Assembly: GCF_000425445.1 (NCBI RefSeq)
Contig: NZ_KE384377.1
Location: forward strand, 676,070-740,069
Source of the DNA: Flavobacterium denitrificans DSM 15936
GTDB taxonomy: Bacteria > Bacteroidota > Bacteroidia > Flavobacteriales > Flavobacteriaceae
Direction of reading: 5' to 3'
Length of the DNA stretch: 64,000 nucleotides
Shown here: one piece after another, positions 1 to 10,100 of the stretch
Position numbering within the stretch: the first letter of the stretch is position 1
How the letters are laid out: every line of letters starts with the position of its first letter
Position numbers and translations under genes: made by a program
Notes under the pieces: generated by a model
The model's input: the letters and a program-made list of their open reading frames with translations, nothing else
The model's database searches: none
Told to the model about the DNA's origin: nothing

Positions 1-2450
1 TGTAAAACTTGTTTTTCAAGTAAAGTGGTCGAATCTTTTTGCTCTTGAATATCGGTACTTGTGCCTACCCACATCTGAATTTTTCCATCAGCATCTTTTT
101 GTGCAATCGCGTGACTAGAATACCATCTGTATTTTCCATCATGACGAAGAAATCGATGTTCAAATAAAAAGTCATTACCAGTTTTTATTGCTTCCATCCA
201 GCGATTAATGTTCTCCTCGCGATCATCAGGATGAACAATTTGAAGCCATCCATTCTGATTAATATTGATTTTTGAAAGACCAGAGAAATTATAAACAGAT
301 TGATTAAAGTAATTCATATTTCCCATTGCATCACTGGTCCAAACAAACTGCTGAATAGAGTCGGCAAGGAGTCTGAACCTTTGCTCACTTTTCATTAAAA
401 TTTCCTGATTGTTTTTCTCATCTGTAATATCCATTACGATTCCGAGCATTTTGGTAGGATTTTTTAAATCATCAAAAAACAATTTGCCATGAACTCTAAT
501 CCACGAAATAGAATTGTCGGGCTTTAAAATTCGGGCTTCGTATCTGTAAATAGTAGTTTTTAATGCTTTAGCATAAGCTTTTTGGATTACAGGAGTATCC
601 TCAGGAATAATTTGACTTAAAATCTGTGCACGAGTTACGTTCTTGTTTTTTTCAAGACCAAAAAGCATCAACATATTATCAGAGTAAATTAATTCCTGTG
701 TGACGACATTTAAATCCCAGGTTACGATTTCTGCAATTTCAGAAGCAAGTCGTACTCTTTCTTCTGCATCTTCCACTTTTTTTCGAGCTTCTACTTTATC
801 TGTTACATCGATGACATTAATCATCACGGCCGAAATTTCTCCGGTAGTTTCGTACAAGGGGGTATATTGATAATCCAGATAAAATTTTTGAAGTTTGCCT
901 TTGATGTCAATATAAGCAATTGCTTCATTTTCACTAACAATTTTTCCTTTGGTTAATACATCATCAAGCAGTTGTGGATATTTTTGATCTAATAATTCGG
1001 GAAAAACTTCAAAAGCGGGTTTGCCAATCGTTTCGCTTTCTTTTTTTTGCCAAATATCATTTAGCATTGCCGTGTTGGCTAATTCTATAATATAATCTTT
1101 TCCTTTATAAATGGTCATGGCCATTGGTGACTGCATCACTAAATTTCTAAAAGCTTTTTCTTGCTCTGCCAAAAGATGTTTAGTCCTTACAGATTCTGTA
1201 ACTTCATACCCAACAACAATAACACCGGATACTTTGTTACTTTCTTCTCTTAATGGATGAAAAACTATATTAAAATAACATTCTTCTTGTCGCCCATATC
1301 GATTAATGATGACTGGCAATTCATCAGTAAAAAACGGAACTCCCTCTTCATAAACTTTCGAAATCAGCGGATACACAGCATCTCTAGTTTCAGGTACCGA
1401 TTCAAATACGGGTCTGTTGAGCGTTTCTTCTTCGGTTTTGTCTACAATTTGGTAATAGGTGTCGTTTGCTAATTCAACAATTAAGTCCTTTCCTTTAAGT
1501 ATTGCGATTCCAAGCGGGACTTGTTTTACAATATTTTTGAACCGTTTTTCACTTTCTTCAATGGCAGTTCGAGCATTAACTTGAAGTGTCACATCGTTTG
1601 CAATAGCTACAATTCCGGAAATTGTTCCATCGGGTTCTTTCAAAGCTTCATAAACCACATTGATAAATGTATTGACTACTTTGCCATTTCGGGTTAGTTT
1701 TACTGGAAGTTCATTTGCCGTAAAACGTTCGCCAGTCAGGTATACTTTCATTAAAAGTTCTTCTAAGCCTGCGCCAGAAGCTTCTGGAATAGCTTCAAAA
1801 ATGGGTTTGTTTAAAACTTCATGTTCTTTGCGTTCCCAGATTTCAAGCATCAGTTTGTTGGCGATTTCGACAACAAAATTTTTTCCTCTAAAAATGCACA
1901 TTGCATTTGGAGTCTGAAGTATATTATTGCGGTAGCGTTCATTGCTTTCTTCTAGTTCTTTGCAAATCTTCACCTTTTCAGTAGTTTCGGTACAAACTAC
2001 CAGAACGCCTGAAATTTTTCCGTCATCGTTCATAACTGGGCTATAGCTGAAAGTCCAATAAACATCTTCTAGGCTTCCGTTTCTATAAATTGGGACTAAT
2101 TGATCTTCGTGCCAAGTAGGCTCTCCATCATTCAAAACTTGGTCAATTAACGGACCAATGAAATCCCAAATTTCTGGCCAATATTCTGCACCTTTTTGCC
2201 CTAAAATATCCGGATGTTTTCCTTCTTTTCCTAAACTTGGGCGATAGGCATCATTATAAAAACAAATATGTTCTGGTCCCCAAAACAAAAACATGGGAAA
2301 TTTTGAGTGCAAAAGGATGCCTAAAGTGGTACGAAGGCTTTGAGGCCAAGTTTCGACCGCCCCAAGAGAGGTTTTGCTCCAATCTTTGGCGCGGGTCAGA
2401 GCCCCCATTTCACCTCCATTTGAAAGAAAATCGTAATTCGTATTTTTCAT
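1..2450 (-). CDS. Multi-PAS sensor protein, probable histidine kinase (C-terminus off the left edge)
   Basis: The frame opens with ATG at 2450 and runs without a stop to base 1, giving about 816 residues with the C-terminus missing. Six PAS-like units follow one another at roughly residues 20-155, 167-293, 298-420, 422-548, 557-675 and 685-807. Most end in the PAC-type motif with a DVT/DIT turn (for example TDIQEQKD near the left edge). The first unit has the FLFWGPEHICFYNDAYRP segment typical of Bacteroidota sensor kinases. No membrane segment is visible, so it is probably a cytoplasmic sensor of small ligands or redox state. Units 2, 3 and 4 are closely alike, suggesting internal duplication. 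A HisKA/HATPase pair is expected beyond the edge but is not seen, so 'kinase' is inference. No clear promoter was found upstream. Confidence 0.9.
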   Translation of the reverse strand, partial: MKNTNYDFLSNGGEMGALTRAKDWSKTSLGAVETWPQSLRTTLGILLHSKFPMFLFWGPEHICFYNDAYRPSLGKEGKHPDILGQKGAEYWPEIWDFIGPLIDQVLNDGEPTWHEDQLVPIYRNGSLEDVYWTFSYSPVMNDDGKISGVLVVCTETTEKVKICKELEESNERYRNNILQTPNAMCIFRGKNFVVEIANKLMLEIWERKEHEVLNKPIFEAIPEASGAGLEELLMKVYLTGERFTANELPVKLTRNGKVVNTFINVVYEALKEPDGTISGIVAIANDVTLQVNARTAIEESEKRFKNIVKQVPLGIAILKGKDLIVELANDTYYQIVDKTEEETLNRPVFESVPETRDAVYPLISKVYEEGVPFFTDELPVIINRYGRQEECYFNIVFHPLREESNKVSGVIVVGYEVTESVRTKHLLAEQEKAFRNLVMQSPMAMTIYKGKDYIIELANTAMLNDIWQKKESETIGKPAFEVFPELLDQKYPQLLDDVLTKGKIVSENEAIAYIDIKGKLQKFYLDYQYTPLYETTGEISAVMINVIDVTDKVEARKKVEDAEERVRLASEIAEIVTWDLNVVTQELIYSDNMLMLFGLEKNKNVTRAQILSQIIPEDTPVIQKAYAKALKTTIYRYEARILKPDNSISWIRVHGKLFFDDLKNPTKMLGIVMDITDEKNNQEILMKSEQRFRLLADSIQQFVWTSDAMGNMNYFNQSVYNFSGLSKININQNGWLQIVHPDDREENINRWMEAIKTGNDFLFEHRFLRHDGKYRWYSSHAIAQKDADGKIQMWVGTSTDIQEQKDSTTLLEKQVL

Positions 2451-2675
2451 TTAAAATTCCTTTTGCTGAGTTGAAAAATAAATTTTATGTAATAAATATA
2501 GTTATATATTGTATTCGATCTTTGATAAAAAAATAAAATTAATAAAAAATTTCAGGAATAGAATTCGGGTTTTTTGAATGAGCTAATTTTTAAATCTATA
2601 GAGTTAATTTTATTTGCTAGGTATGATGAAATTTGACTTACACAGATTGTTGAAATTGTATTCAAATTTTAAATC

Positions 2676-3014
2676 ATGAAAAAAGAACAAAAACACGAAA
2701 CCGACTATATACAGAAATATCAGGATGAAGGCTACATCGCAAATTTTTTATTTGACAATGGCTGTTTGATTGATACTGATTCAAAATATGCGTACCAACC
2801 AGATGAAATTTATATTGTAGCGCATCACAGATATGAGGGCATGAGCAATCCAGACGATATGTCTATATTGTATGTTATTGAAACAAAAGACCACATAAAA
2901 GGAACACATTTATTAGGATACGGTCCGATGGCTGATTTGGATGAAGCCGAGTTTTTTAAAGAAATTCCGAAAAAGAATTACTCTAAAAACGCCGATATCA
3001 GCGAACTTACATAA
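2676..3014 (+). CDS. Small conserved acidic protein, function unknown
   Basis: 112 residues, soluble, with no signal peptide or membrane segment. ATG at 2676 is the only sensible start. The core has a pattern I associate with a short Bacteroidota family: an acidic YQPDEIYIVAHHRYEG stretch, then SNPDDMSILYVIETKD, then KGTHLLGYGP. Members of that family are sometimes labelled phosphoribosylpyrophosphate synthetase in databases. At this length it cannot be that enzyme, so I do not transfer the name. The gene stands alone, about 225 bp from the divergent PAS protein, and is followed by a good terminator. Confidence 0.72.
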   Translation: MKKEQKHETDYIQKYQDEGYIANFLFDNGCLIDTDSKYAYQPDEIYIVAHHRYEGMSNPDDMSILYVIETKDHIKGTHLLGYGPMADLDEAEFFKEIPKKNYSKNADISELT

Positions 3015-3050
3015 GAGAAAATAAATAGGTATTTTTATTTTGCTGAGGAG

Positions 3051-3093
3051 CAGTTGTTCCGGATTAAATCCGGGGCAGCTGTTTTTTCTTTTT
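3051..3093 (+). terminator. Rho-independent terminator after the 2676-3014 gene
   Basis: A stem formed by 3051-3062 and 3070-3081 (cagttgttccgg with ccggggcagctg, including G-U pairs) is followed directly by a T-rich run at 3082-3093. It lies 37 bp after the stop codon. Confidence 0.75.
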
Positions 3094-3097
3094 AGAG

Positions 3098-3219
3098 TTG
3101 CAAAGTTACAAAGTGACAGAGTTGCAAAGTTTTTTTTACTAGCCTATTATTCCATTTTCTAAATTAATTATTTTAGAAGAGAACATTGTCACTATGTCGC
3201 TTTGTTGCTTTGTCACTTT
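3098..3219. repeat. Inverted pair of 8-bp-period CAAAG repeats
   Basis: The left array at 3098-3129 is four 8-mers (ttgcaaag, ttacaaag, tgacagag, ttgcaaag). The right array at 3192-3219 carries the same unit in the opposite orientation (ctatgtcg, ctttgttg, ctttgtca, cttt). The arrays can pair across a 62-bp loop. This occupies much of the 357-bp gap between 3014 and 3372. The rest (3220-3371) is AT-rich and contains only the presumed promoter region of the next gene. Confidence 0.75.
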
Positions 3220-3371
3220 CAAATAAAAATTATGAAATATCTGACTGAAATTGTATAAGGGTTTGATTTGCAATTAGTACGAAATTTGGCTTATACAAAA
3301 TGAGAAAACAAATGACTCATTTTTTTAAGACTAACAGATAGTAATTGCTTCTATAAAAAAATCAAACTAAA

Positions 3372-4166
3372 ATGAAAAAACTTTACTTAAATAATGGCGA
3401 ATTTGATACTGTTTTTAATGATCTTAAAGATAGTTTTGATGGCAAGTTGAGCGCCAAAAACAATGAATATAATTTAGATATTCAATCAAAATGGACAAAA
3501 GGCTCTATCAAAGGAACTCGTTTTGATGATAAGATTTTGTTTATGCATTTTGATTTAGTATTTCATCAAGATGTAAGTTTGAGCATTGAAGCATTTCAGT
3601 CGGCGCCGGTGTTTTTTGTTTATTGTGAAAACGGAAATGTGAGCCACAGTTTTGGAGTAAATGGAGAAAAGAAAATTTTGAGAAAAAATCAGTCAGCTGT
3701 TTTAAATAATTCGTCTGTAATTAATAGTGTTTTGTATTTCGAAAGCCACAAACGTATTCAGTTTACTTTATTAGGAATGCCAACGGTTGAAAACAAAAAT
3801 GCAACATTAGTTTCACGAGTGAAGCAAAATTTTACAAATGATTCTGGAAACTATATTTACATCGGAAAAGAGAATACAAAAATTTCGCAAAAAATCCAGC
3901 AATTCAAAACAATGCCAGAAAAAGGTATTGTTGGAACGATTCTTAAAAAAAGCATTTTGAACCATATTGTGGAAATTGAAGTAGAACAGCATGATTTTAA
4001 TTACTTAAAAACATTTGACCCTATTGTTGATATCGCAGTAAAACAGATTAATGAAATCAAAAGGATTTCGACTGTGATTTTTTCAGATGCACTTGCGTCT
4101 GTCAAACTTTTCAGAGCCAAACATCATTGGTCATTTAAACTTTACAACCAAAAATTAGCTAGCTGA
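3372..4166 (+). CDS. Uncharacterised protein resembling the sensor half of an AraC-type regulator
   Basis: 264 residues, no signal peptide. The N-terminal ~150 residues read like the cupin-type ligand domain of Bacteroidota AraC regulators: mostly beta, with NVSHSFGVNGEKKILRKNQ and a following VLYFES strand. Next comes the helical linker IGKENTKISQKIQQFKTMP...GTILKKSILNHIVEIEVEQH, which is common in those regulators. The expected ~100-residue double helix-turn-helix is not there. Only about 50 residues follow, ending VKLFRAKHHWSFKLYNQKLAS, which faintly recalls the end of the first AraC helix-turn-helix. It may be a shortened regulator or a related non-DNA-binding family. I see no frameshift extension downstream. 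Confidence 0.6.
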   Translation: MKKLYLNNGEFDTVFNDLKDSFDGKLSAKNNEYNLDIQSKWTKGSIKGTRFDDKILFMHFDLVFHQDVSLSIEAFQSAPVFFVYCENGNVSHSFGVNGEKKILRKNQSAVLNNSSVINSVLYFESHKRIQFTLLGMPTVENKNATLVSRVKQNFTNDSGNYIYIGKENTKISQKIQQFKTMPEKGIVGTILKKSILNHIVEIEVEQHDFNYLKTFDPIVDIAVKQINEIKRISTVIFSDALASVKLFRAKHHWSFKLYNQKLAS

Positions 4167-4199
4167 TAAGCAACATATATTTTGTCTTAAGATTCTAAG

Positions 4200-4320
4200 G
4201 CACTGAGATTCTGAGATTCTGAGTTTTTTAAACCTAGTATCTCAGAGTTTTTTTTTAAGATGATAAGATTTTGAGATTCGAAGACGCTAAGTTTTTTTAG
4301 CTTAGAATCTTAGCATCTCA
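4200..4320. terminator. Two hairpins between convergent genes, probable bidirectional terminator
   Basis: Between the convergent genes ending at 4166 and 4331 there are two imperfect inverted repeats built from 'gattctgag'-like units. In the first, ctgagat pairs with atctcag and is followed by a T run at about 4248-4256. The second, 4272-4320, pairs the segment ending gacgctaag with cttagaatcttagcatctcag across a T-rich loop. Confidence 0.55.
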
Positions 4321-4330
4321 GAAACTTGGA

Positions 4331-4591
4331 TCACTCTTTTTCATAGTAAATTATAAAATATACCATTAGTAAATTAAGGCAAAGAGAAATACTGTTGGTG
4401 ATTATTATGGGAAGATCATTTTTTAAAATTCCGTAAATAATCCAAATCAAGATTCCAAAAGTGAGAATGCCGAAAGTTTTAAGTGAAATATCTTTTACTT
4501 TTTTAGTTTTCCAAACTTTTAAAATCTGCGGAATTGTCGAAAAAGTGATACAAGCCCCCGCAAAAAGTCCGATGATGTCTATGAAATTCAT
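4331..4591 (-). CDS. SemiSWEET-like PQ-loop sugar transporter
   Basis: Taking the ATG at 4591 gives 86 residues. An upstream TTG at 4660 would add a basic tail reading through an intergenic repeat, so I reject it. Three hydrophobic helices are visible: FIDIIGLFAGACITFSTIP, LKTFGILTFGILIWIIYGIL and IIITNSISLCLNLLMVYFII. A PQ motif (IPQILKVWKTKKVKDIS) closes helix 1. This is the half-size, three-helix layout of bacterial SemiSWEETs, which dimerise in the inner membrane and move mono- or disaccharides along their gradient. Substrate is unknown. The short-chain dehydrogenase gene lies upstream on the same strand, 139 bp away across an inverted repeat, so co-transcription is uncertain. Confidence 0.85.
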   Translation of the reverse strand: MNFIDIIGLFAGACITFSTIPQILKVWKTKKVKDISLKTFGILTFGILIWIIYGILKNDLPIIITNSISLCLNLLMVYFIIYYEKE

Positions 4592-4627
4592 AGTTCCCTG
4601 TTTTTTTGATTTGATTAACCTCTTGCT

Positions 4628-4705
4628 GAGCGAAGTTGAAGGATAGCGCACGCCAATCAAGATAATTTATATTAAATACTCCGATCCTTCAATTTCGCTC
4701 GAGAG
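4628..4705. repeat. Inverted repeat of the 'gcgaagttgaagg' intergenic type
   Basis: gagcgaagttgaaggat at 4628-4644 pairs with atccttcaatttcgctc at 4684-4700 (one mismatch) across a 39-bp loop. It lies between the dehydrogenase stop at 4731 and the SemiSWEET start at 4591. It could act as a weak terminator for the dehydrogenase transcript. Confidence 0.65.
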
Positions 4706-4730
4706 GGCATAAAAAAGGTTTTACGGTGTG

Positions 4731-5576
4731 TCATCCCACCATTTCACCACCATTAATATGAATAAACTGGCCAGTAATGTAACTGCTGTCTTCACAGGCA
4801 AGAAATACATAAGCAGGAGCAACTTCAGATGGCTGTCCAGCTCTCCCCATCGGATTGTCCTTTCCGAAATCTGAAAGCTTGTCAAAACTTGCTACAATCA
4901 AAGGCGTCCAAATGGGGCCAGGCGCAACGCCGTTAACTCTAATCTTTCGCTTGGCAAGCATCGTCGATAATGATTTTGTAAAACTGACAATCGCACCTTT
5001 TGTACTCGCATAATCGGCCAAATGCTCACTGCCTCGATATGCCGTTACAGAGCTGGTGTTGATAATAGTGTCGTTTTCGTTCAGCTGTGGCAAAACCGCT
5101 TTTGTTATATAGAAATACGGATAAATATTCGTTTCAAAAGTCGTGCGAAGTTGTGCGGCAGTAATTTTCTCTAATTCATTTTTTGGGAATTGAACTGCTG
5201 CATTATTGACCAAAACATTTATTTTTTTGAATGTGGCGATACATTTTTTTACTGCGCTTTTGCAAAATTTTTCATCTTTCAGATCTCCGCTTATTAAGAG
5301 GCATTGCTGTCCTTCTTTTTCAATTAATTCTTTTGTCGCTAGTGCGTCTTTATCTTCTTTCAAATATACAATGGCAATATTAGCGCCTTCTCTGGCAAAA
5401 TGAACTGCCACACTGCGGCCTATACCGCTGTCGCCTCCCGTTATAAAAGCAACTTTGCCTATAAGTTTACCGCTTCCAGCATAGTTCTCGCGAATAATTT
5501 CAGGTTCCGGACGCATTAAATATTCGTTTCCAGGAAGTTCTTGTTTTTGTTCAGGAAATGTTTTTCTCTTTTCCAT
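4731..5576 (-). CDS. Short-chain dehydrogenase/reductase, general-stress (YghA/YdaD) type
   Basis: 281 residues from ATG 5576. The leader with a proline-rich KTFPEQKQELPGNEYLMRPEPE stretch is typical of the YghA/GSP39 branch. The Rossmann motif TGGDSGIG is at residues 46-53, NNAA near 124-127, the catalytic Ser at 176, and Tyr189-x3-Lys193 in YASTK. The end INGGEMVG also fits. The family makes cytosolic NAD(P)-dependent oxidoreductases, often induced by stress; the substrate cannot be read here. It is transcribed away from the signalling cluster. The 297-bp divergent spacer 5577-5873 shows no clear TANNTTTG promoter on either strand. Confidence 0.93.
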   Translation of the reverse strand: MEKRKTFPEQKQELPGNEYLMRPEPEIIRENYAGSGKLIGKVAFITGGDSGIGRSVAVHFAREGANIAIVYLKEDKDALATKELIEKEGQQCLLISGDLKDEKFCKSAVKKCIATFKKINVLVNNAAVQFPKNELEKITAAQLRTTFETNIYPYFYITKAVLPQLNENDTIINTSSVTAYRGSEHLADYASTKGAIVSFTKSLSTMLAKRKIRVNGVAPGPIWTPLIVASFDKLSDFGKDNPMGRAGQPSEVAPAYVFLACEDSSYITGQFIHINGGEMVG

Positions 5577-5873
5577 AATTATTTCATTTAAAGCAATTTG
5601 TTTCTAATTTAATTCGTTTTTAATAACTGCTTTAACTGAAATAATTTTAAGATTATCTCAAAAAAAAATTCTGGACTTTTTATGTTGAAACATGGGAATT
5701 ATGTAACGAATTTGATTTGTGATGAAATGGTTTTTTAACTTTTCTTTATAAATTTGAACGTTTGTGCAGTTACTGTTTAAAATAGGATCAGATGTTTTAA
5801 ATGCTTTTGTACAAAGACTTTTTTTAAGACCCAAACCATATTAATTAATTTAACGCTTTTACTCCCAAATAGC

Positions 5874-7088
5874 ATGGTATTAATTGTAGACGATATAAAG
5901 GCAAATATTATTGCCTTAAAAAAAACATTAGAGCTGCATAATATTGATGTCGATACTGCTGAATCTGGGGAAGAAGCGCTGAGGAAAATTTTAAAAACAA
6001 ATTACTGCCTCATTATTATGGATGTTCAAATGCCAGGACTTGATGGCTTTGAAGTAGTAAAAATCCTTTCAGGAAATAAGCGTACAAAAGATATCCCTGT
6101 TATATTTCTTTCAGCCCTTAATATTGAAAAAAAATATATTTTTAAAGGTTATGAAACTGGCGCTGTGGAATATATTACAAAACCAGTAGACACAGATTTG
6201 CTGATGCTGAAGGTTAAAACATTCATCAAAATTTACGAACAGCAAAATGAATTAAAAGGAATTAAAGACCTTCTTTCAAAAGAAATAAAAATAAGAAAAG
6301 AAGCGCAAGATAATCTTGAAATCAAAATTGCCGAAAGAACCAAGGAATTGGTTTTGAAAAATGAAGAATTAGAAATGAAAAACCACGAACTGCAACAATT
6401 TGCATGGGTGGTTTCGCATGATTTGAACGAACCAATACGAAAAATTCAAATCTTTATAAAAATCATTAAAGATCTTTATTTGACTACAGACGCAAAAGCA
6501 ATTGATTATGTTGATCGAACAATTAAATCAGCTGAAAGGATGCAGACTTTGATTACAGATCTCTTGGCTTATTCTAGATTATCAGCGCAGGTAAAACCTG
6601 AAACTACAGATCTTAATGTGGTTTTGCAAGAAGTACTTTCGGATTTTGATTATTTGATTGACCGAAAAAATGCAACAGTAAAAACTTCTGAACTTCCTAC
6701 AATAGACAGTATTCCAAGCCAGTTGCGACAGGTTTTTCAAAATTTGATTGGAAATGCAATTAAATTCTCGGGTGCAAACGAACCGCCTTTAATCGAAATT
6801 ACTTCCGAATTGATTGCTGATAAATCATTTGATAGTCCAACTTCTCCGGATGGAAAGTATTGCCGCATTATTGTAAAAGATAACGGAATTGGTTTTGACG
6901 AAATTTATTTGGATCGAATATTCATTATTTTCCAAAGTTTGAATGACCGTCAGACTTACGAAGGAACAGGAATCGGATTGGCGATTGCTAAAAAAATCAT
7001 CGAAAAACACAACGGGTTAATCACAGCAAAAAGTCAGGTAGGAAAGGGGGCAAGTTTTATTATTGTACTGCCTTTAAAATACGAGTAA
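5874..7088 (+). CDS. Response-regulator/histidine-kinase fusion (REC-HisKA-HATPase)
   Basis: 404 residues, starting at the ATG of MVLIVDD. The receiver domain covers residues 1-120 with the acidic pair D6-D7, phospho-acceptor D50 (IIMDVQMPG) and Lys103 in YITKPVD. A coiled-coil linker (about 125-172) leads to a HisKA domain with His182 in FAWVVSHDLNEPIR, a form common in phytochrome-type kinases. The ATPase domain has an N box (NLIGNAIKFS), a G1 box (DNGIGFDE) and a G2 box (GTGIGLAIAKK). There are no membrane segments, so it is cytoplasmic. It sits 16 bp before the large hybrid kinase. It probably takes phosphate on its receiver and adjusts its own kinase activity, linking modules of this cluster (inference). 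Confidence 0.93.
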   Translation: MVLIVDDIKANIIALKKTLELHNIDVDTAESGEEALRKILKTNYCLIIMDVQMPGLDGFEVVKILSGNKRTKDIPVIFLSALNIEKKYIFKGYETGAVEYITKPVDTDLLMLKVKTFIKIYEQQNELKGIKDLLSKEIKIRKEAQDNLEIKIAERTKELVLKNEELEMKNHELQQFAWVVSHDLNEPIRKIQIFIKIIKDLYLTTDAKAIDYVDRTIKSAERMQTLITDLLAYSRLSAQVKPETTDLNVVLQEVLSDFDYLIDRKNATVKTSELPTIDSIPSQLRQVFQNLIGNAIKFSGANEPPLIEITSELIADKSFDSPTSPDGKYCRIIVKDNGIGFDEIYLDRIFIIFQSLNDRQTYEGTGIGLAIAKKIIEKHNGLITAKSQVGKGASFIIVLPLKYE

Positions 7089-7104
7089 AATACAATTTAT
7101 ATCT

Positions 7105-10100
7105 ATGAAGAATAACTTTAAGAAAAATCTGTTAATCAGTTCTTTAGTATCATTGTTAGTACTAACTATTAGTTCTGTAGCATCATTTATCAGCATTAAA
7201 AGTTTGCTGAATAGTAATTTTTGGGTAAACCATACACAAGAAGTTATTTATAATTTGAATGAGGGTTCTTCAATTATTATAGAAGCGCAAACTAGTATGC
7301 GTGGTTATCTTATTACTGGTGATGAGCAGTTTACAGAGCGATATAATGATGCTGAAGCAAAATCAAATATTTATTTTGAAAAACTCGACGAGCTTACAAT
7401 TGATAATTCTTTTCAACAAAAACAATTAGGCGAGCTCAGAAAAATGCGAGTTAATTTTTTTAAATACTTAAATAATCAGATAGTTAAGAAACGTTTGGAT
7501 AAAGAAACACTTGTATTTGATCTAAACGTAGGCAGGCATATGATGAATGAAATGCGTGCGCTTACTAAAAGAATTGAGAACACAGAACAAAAACTACTAG
7601 CAGAACGTTCGGCTAATTCAGAACGCTATGGCACTTATAGTTTAATATTGATTGTCGTGGCCTTTTTTATTGCTTTTATAATTTCAATTGTTTTCTTGAT
7701 CCGAATTTTAAAGGATTACAATGAGCGTACCCTATTGCAAAATGAATTGGAGAAAAAAGACATTGAAACGGCTCAAAGAATCGAAGCAATCAGTACGATT
7801 GCTACTAATATCTCAAACGGAAATTATGATATTCGTGTAGACGATAAAAAAGCAGATGCGCTTGGAAGCGTAGGCGAATCATTGAATACAATGGGTTTCA
7901 ATCTGAAAAATTCTTTCGATTTGTTATCACAAAAAGAATGGCTACAAACAGGTGTTGCCGAATTAAATAATGCCATGCTGGGAGATAAAGCATTGGAGAA
8001 ATTGGCAAAAGATATAATAGAGTTTTTATGCAACTATACCAATAGTAATGCAGGAGTGCTATATGTTGTTGATGGTGAAGAACTTTTGGCCGTTGGCGGA
8101 TATAGTTATATTCCAAGCAAAAACAGGGAGCGAATCAAAAAAGGCGAAGGTTTAATTGGGCAAGCAATCAATTCTAAAAAACTGTTAGAATTGAAAACTT
8201 TGACTCCAGATGATATTCAGATTAATTATGCTTTAGGCCAAATCAAGCCAACACATATTATTGCATTGCCATTATTAGATAATAAAATTGAAGGAGCTAT
8301 TGAATTGGCAAGCATTTATGGATTTTCAGACTTGCATTTGGAGTTTTTGAAAATAATTGCAAATAATATTGGAATTGCAATCCGATCAACTCAAAACAGA
8401 AGAAGAGTAATGGAATTGCTGGAAGAAACGAAAGCACAATCTGAAGAATTACAGCAACAACATACTGAGCTTGAAGCGATAAATGCTGAATTGGAAGCGC
8501 AGACAGAAAAACTGCAAGCTTCTGAAGAAGAATTAAGAGTACAGCAAGAAGAATTGGAACAAACCAATGAAGAATTGTCTGAAAGAAGTGTTTTATTGGA
8601 AGAAAAAAACAATGAAATTCAGAAAAAATCAGAGGCTTTAGAACTTACAACTCGATATAAATCAGAGTTTTTAGCGAATATGTCGCATGAATTAAGAACA
8701 CCTTTAAATTCTATTTTGCTTTTAAGCCGATTATTATCTGAGAATAATAATAAAAGCATGAATAATGAAGAAGTTGAATTTGCAAAAGTAATTCAGAGTT
8801 CTGGAAATAGCTTGTTAGGATTGATTGATGAAATTCTGGATTTATCAAAAATCGAAGCTGGAAAAATGGAATTGGAATTTCTTGATGTTTCGACAAAAGA
8901 AATTACCGACACGCTTTGGAATTTATTTAATCTAGTTGCGAAAGAAAAAGGAATCGAATTTGAAATTATTTCGAAAGAAGCGCCGATTGTAATCAAAACA
9001 GACAAAATGCGTTTGGAGCAAATTCTGAAAAACCTTATTTCAAACGCCATCAAATTTACTGAAAAAGGAAAAGTAAGTGTCGAAATCAAAGTCGATACAG
9101 ATGATGACAAAATCATTTGTTTCATTGTAAAAGATACCGGAATCGGAATTCCTTTGGAGAAACAACCTCTTGTTTTTGAAGCTTTCCAACAAGCAGACGG
9201 TTCAACAAAAAGAAAATATGGAGGAACAGGTTTGGGATTGTCAATAAGCAGGGAATTGGCAAAATTGTTAAAAGGAGAAATCGTGCTTCACAGTAAAGTC
9301 AATGAAGGAAGTTCGTTTACGTTATGCCTTCCGGTATTTGGCGCTGCTTACAACAAAGTAAATGCAGAAAAAATACCGCCAACAGATTTTGAAGAAATAG
9401 AGCCTCAACCAGAGCCAGTTGCTTCAAAAAAATATATAAGTCCGATAATTCCTGATGAAATTGACGACGACAGATCCTTGATCAAGGAAGGTGATAAAGT
9501 AATTTTAATTATAGAAGATGATGTCAATTTTGCCAAATCACTTTTGACTTTTACGCATAAAAAAGGATATAAAGGAGTTGTCTCTGTGCGAGGCGACTAT
9601 GCATTAAACTTTGCATTGCTGTATAAACCAGTCGGAATTTTGCTTGATATTGAACTTCCTGTAAAAAGTGGTTGGGAAGTTTTGGAAGAATTGAAAAACA
9701 ATCTGGAAACCAAACATATTCCAGTTCATATTATGTCTTCGCACAAATTGAAACAAGAGAGTTTGTTAAAAGGAGCCGTAGATTTTCTAGATAAACCGGT
9801 AGCTTTTGACAAAATTCCAGATGTGTTTTTGCGCATTGAACATATTATTAATAAAGAAGCGCAAAAAGTTTTGATTATTGAAGACAATCCGAAACACGCA
9901 AAAGCATTAGCGTTTTTCTTGGAAACCTATAATATCAATTCTGAGATAAAAAGTGAAGTTTCTGCGGGTATCCAGGCATTGAATAAAAAAGAAGTTGACT
10001 GCGTAATCCTAGATATGGGAATTCCAGACAAGCAAGCCTATGAAATTCTGGATGGCGTGAAAAAAAATCCGGGATTAGAAAAACTTCCAGTGATTGTTTT

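Noticed and set aside
4592-4660. N-terminal extension of the SemiSWEET-like gene from TTG 4660
   Set aside because: It would translate an intergenic repeat arm and put a basic tail before the first helix.
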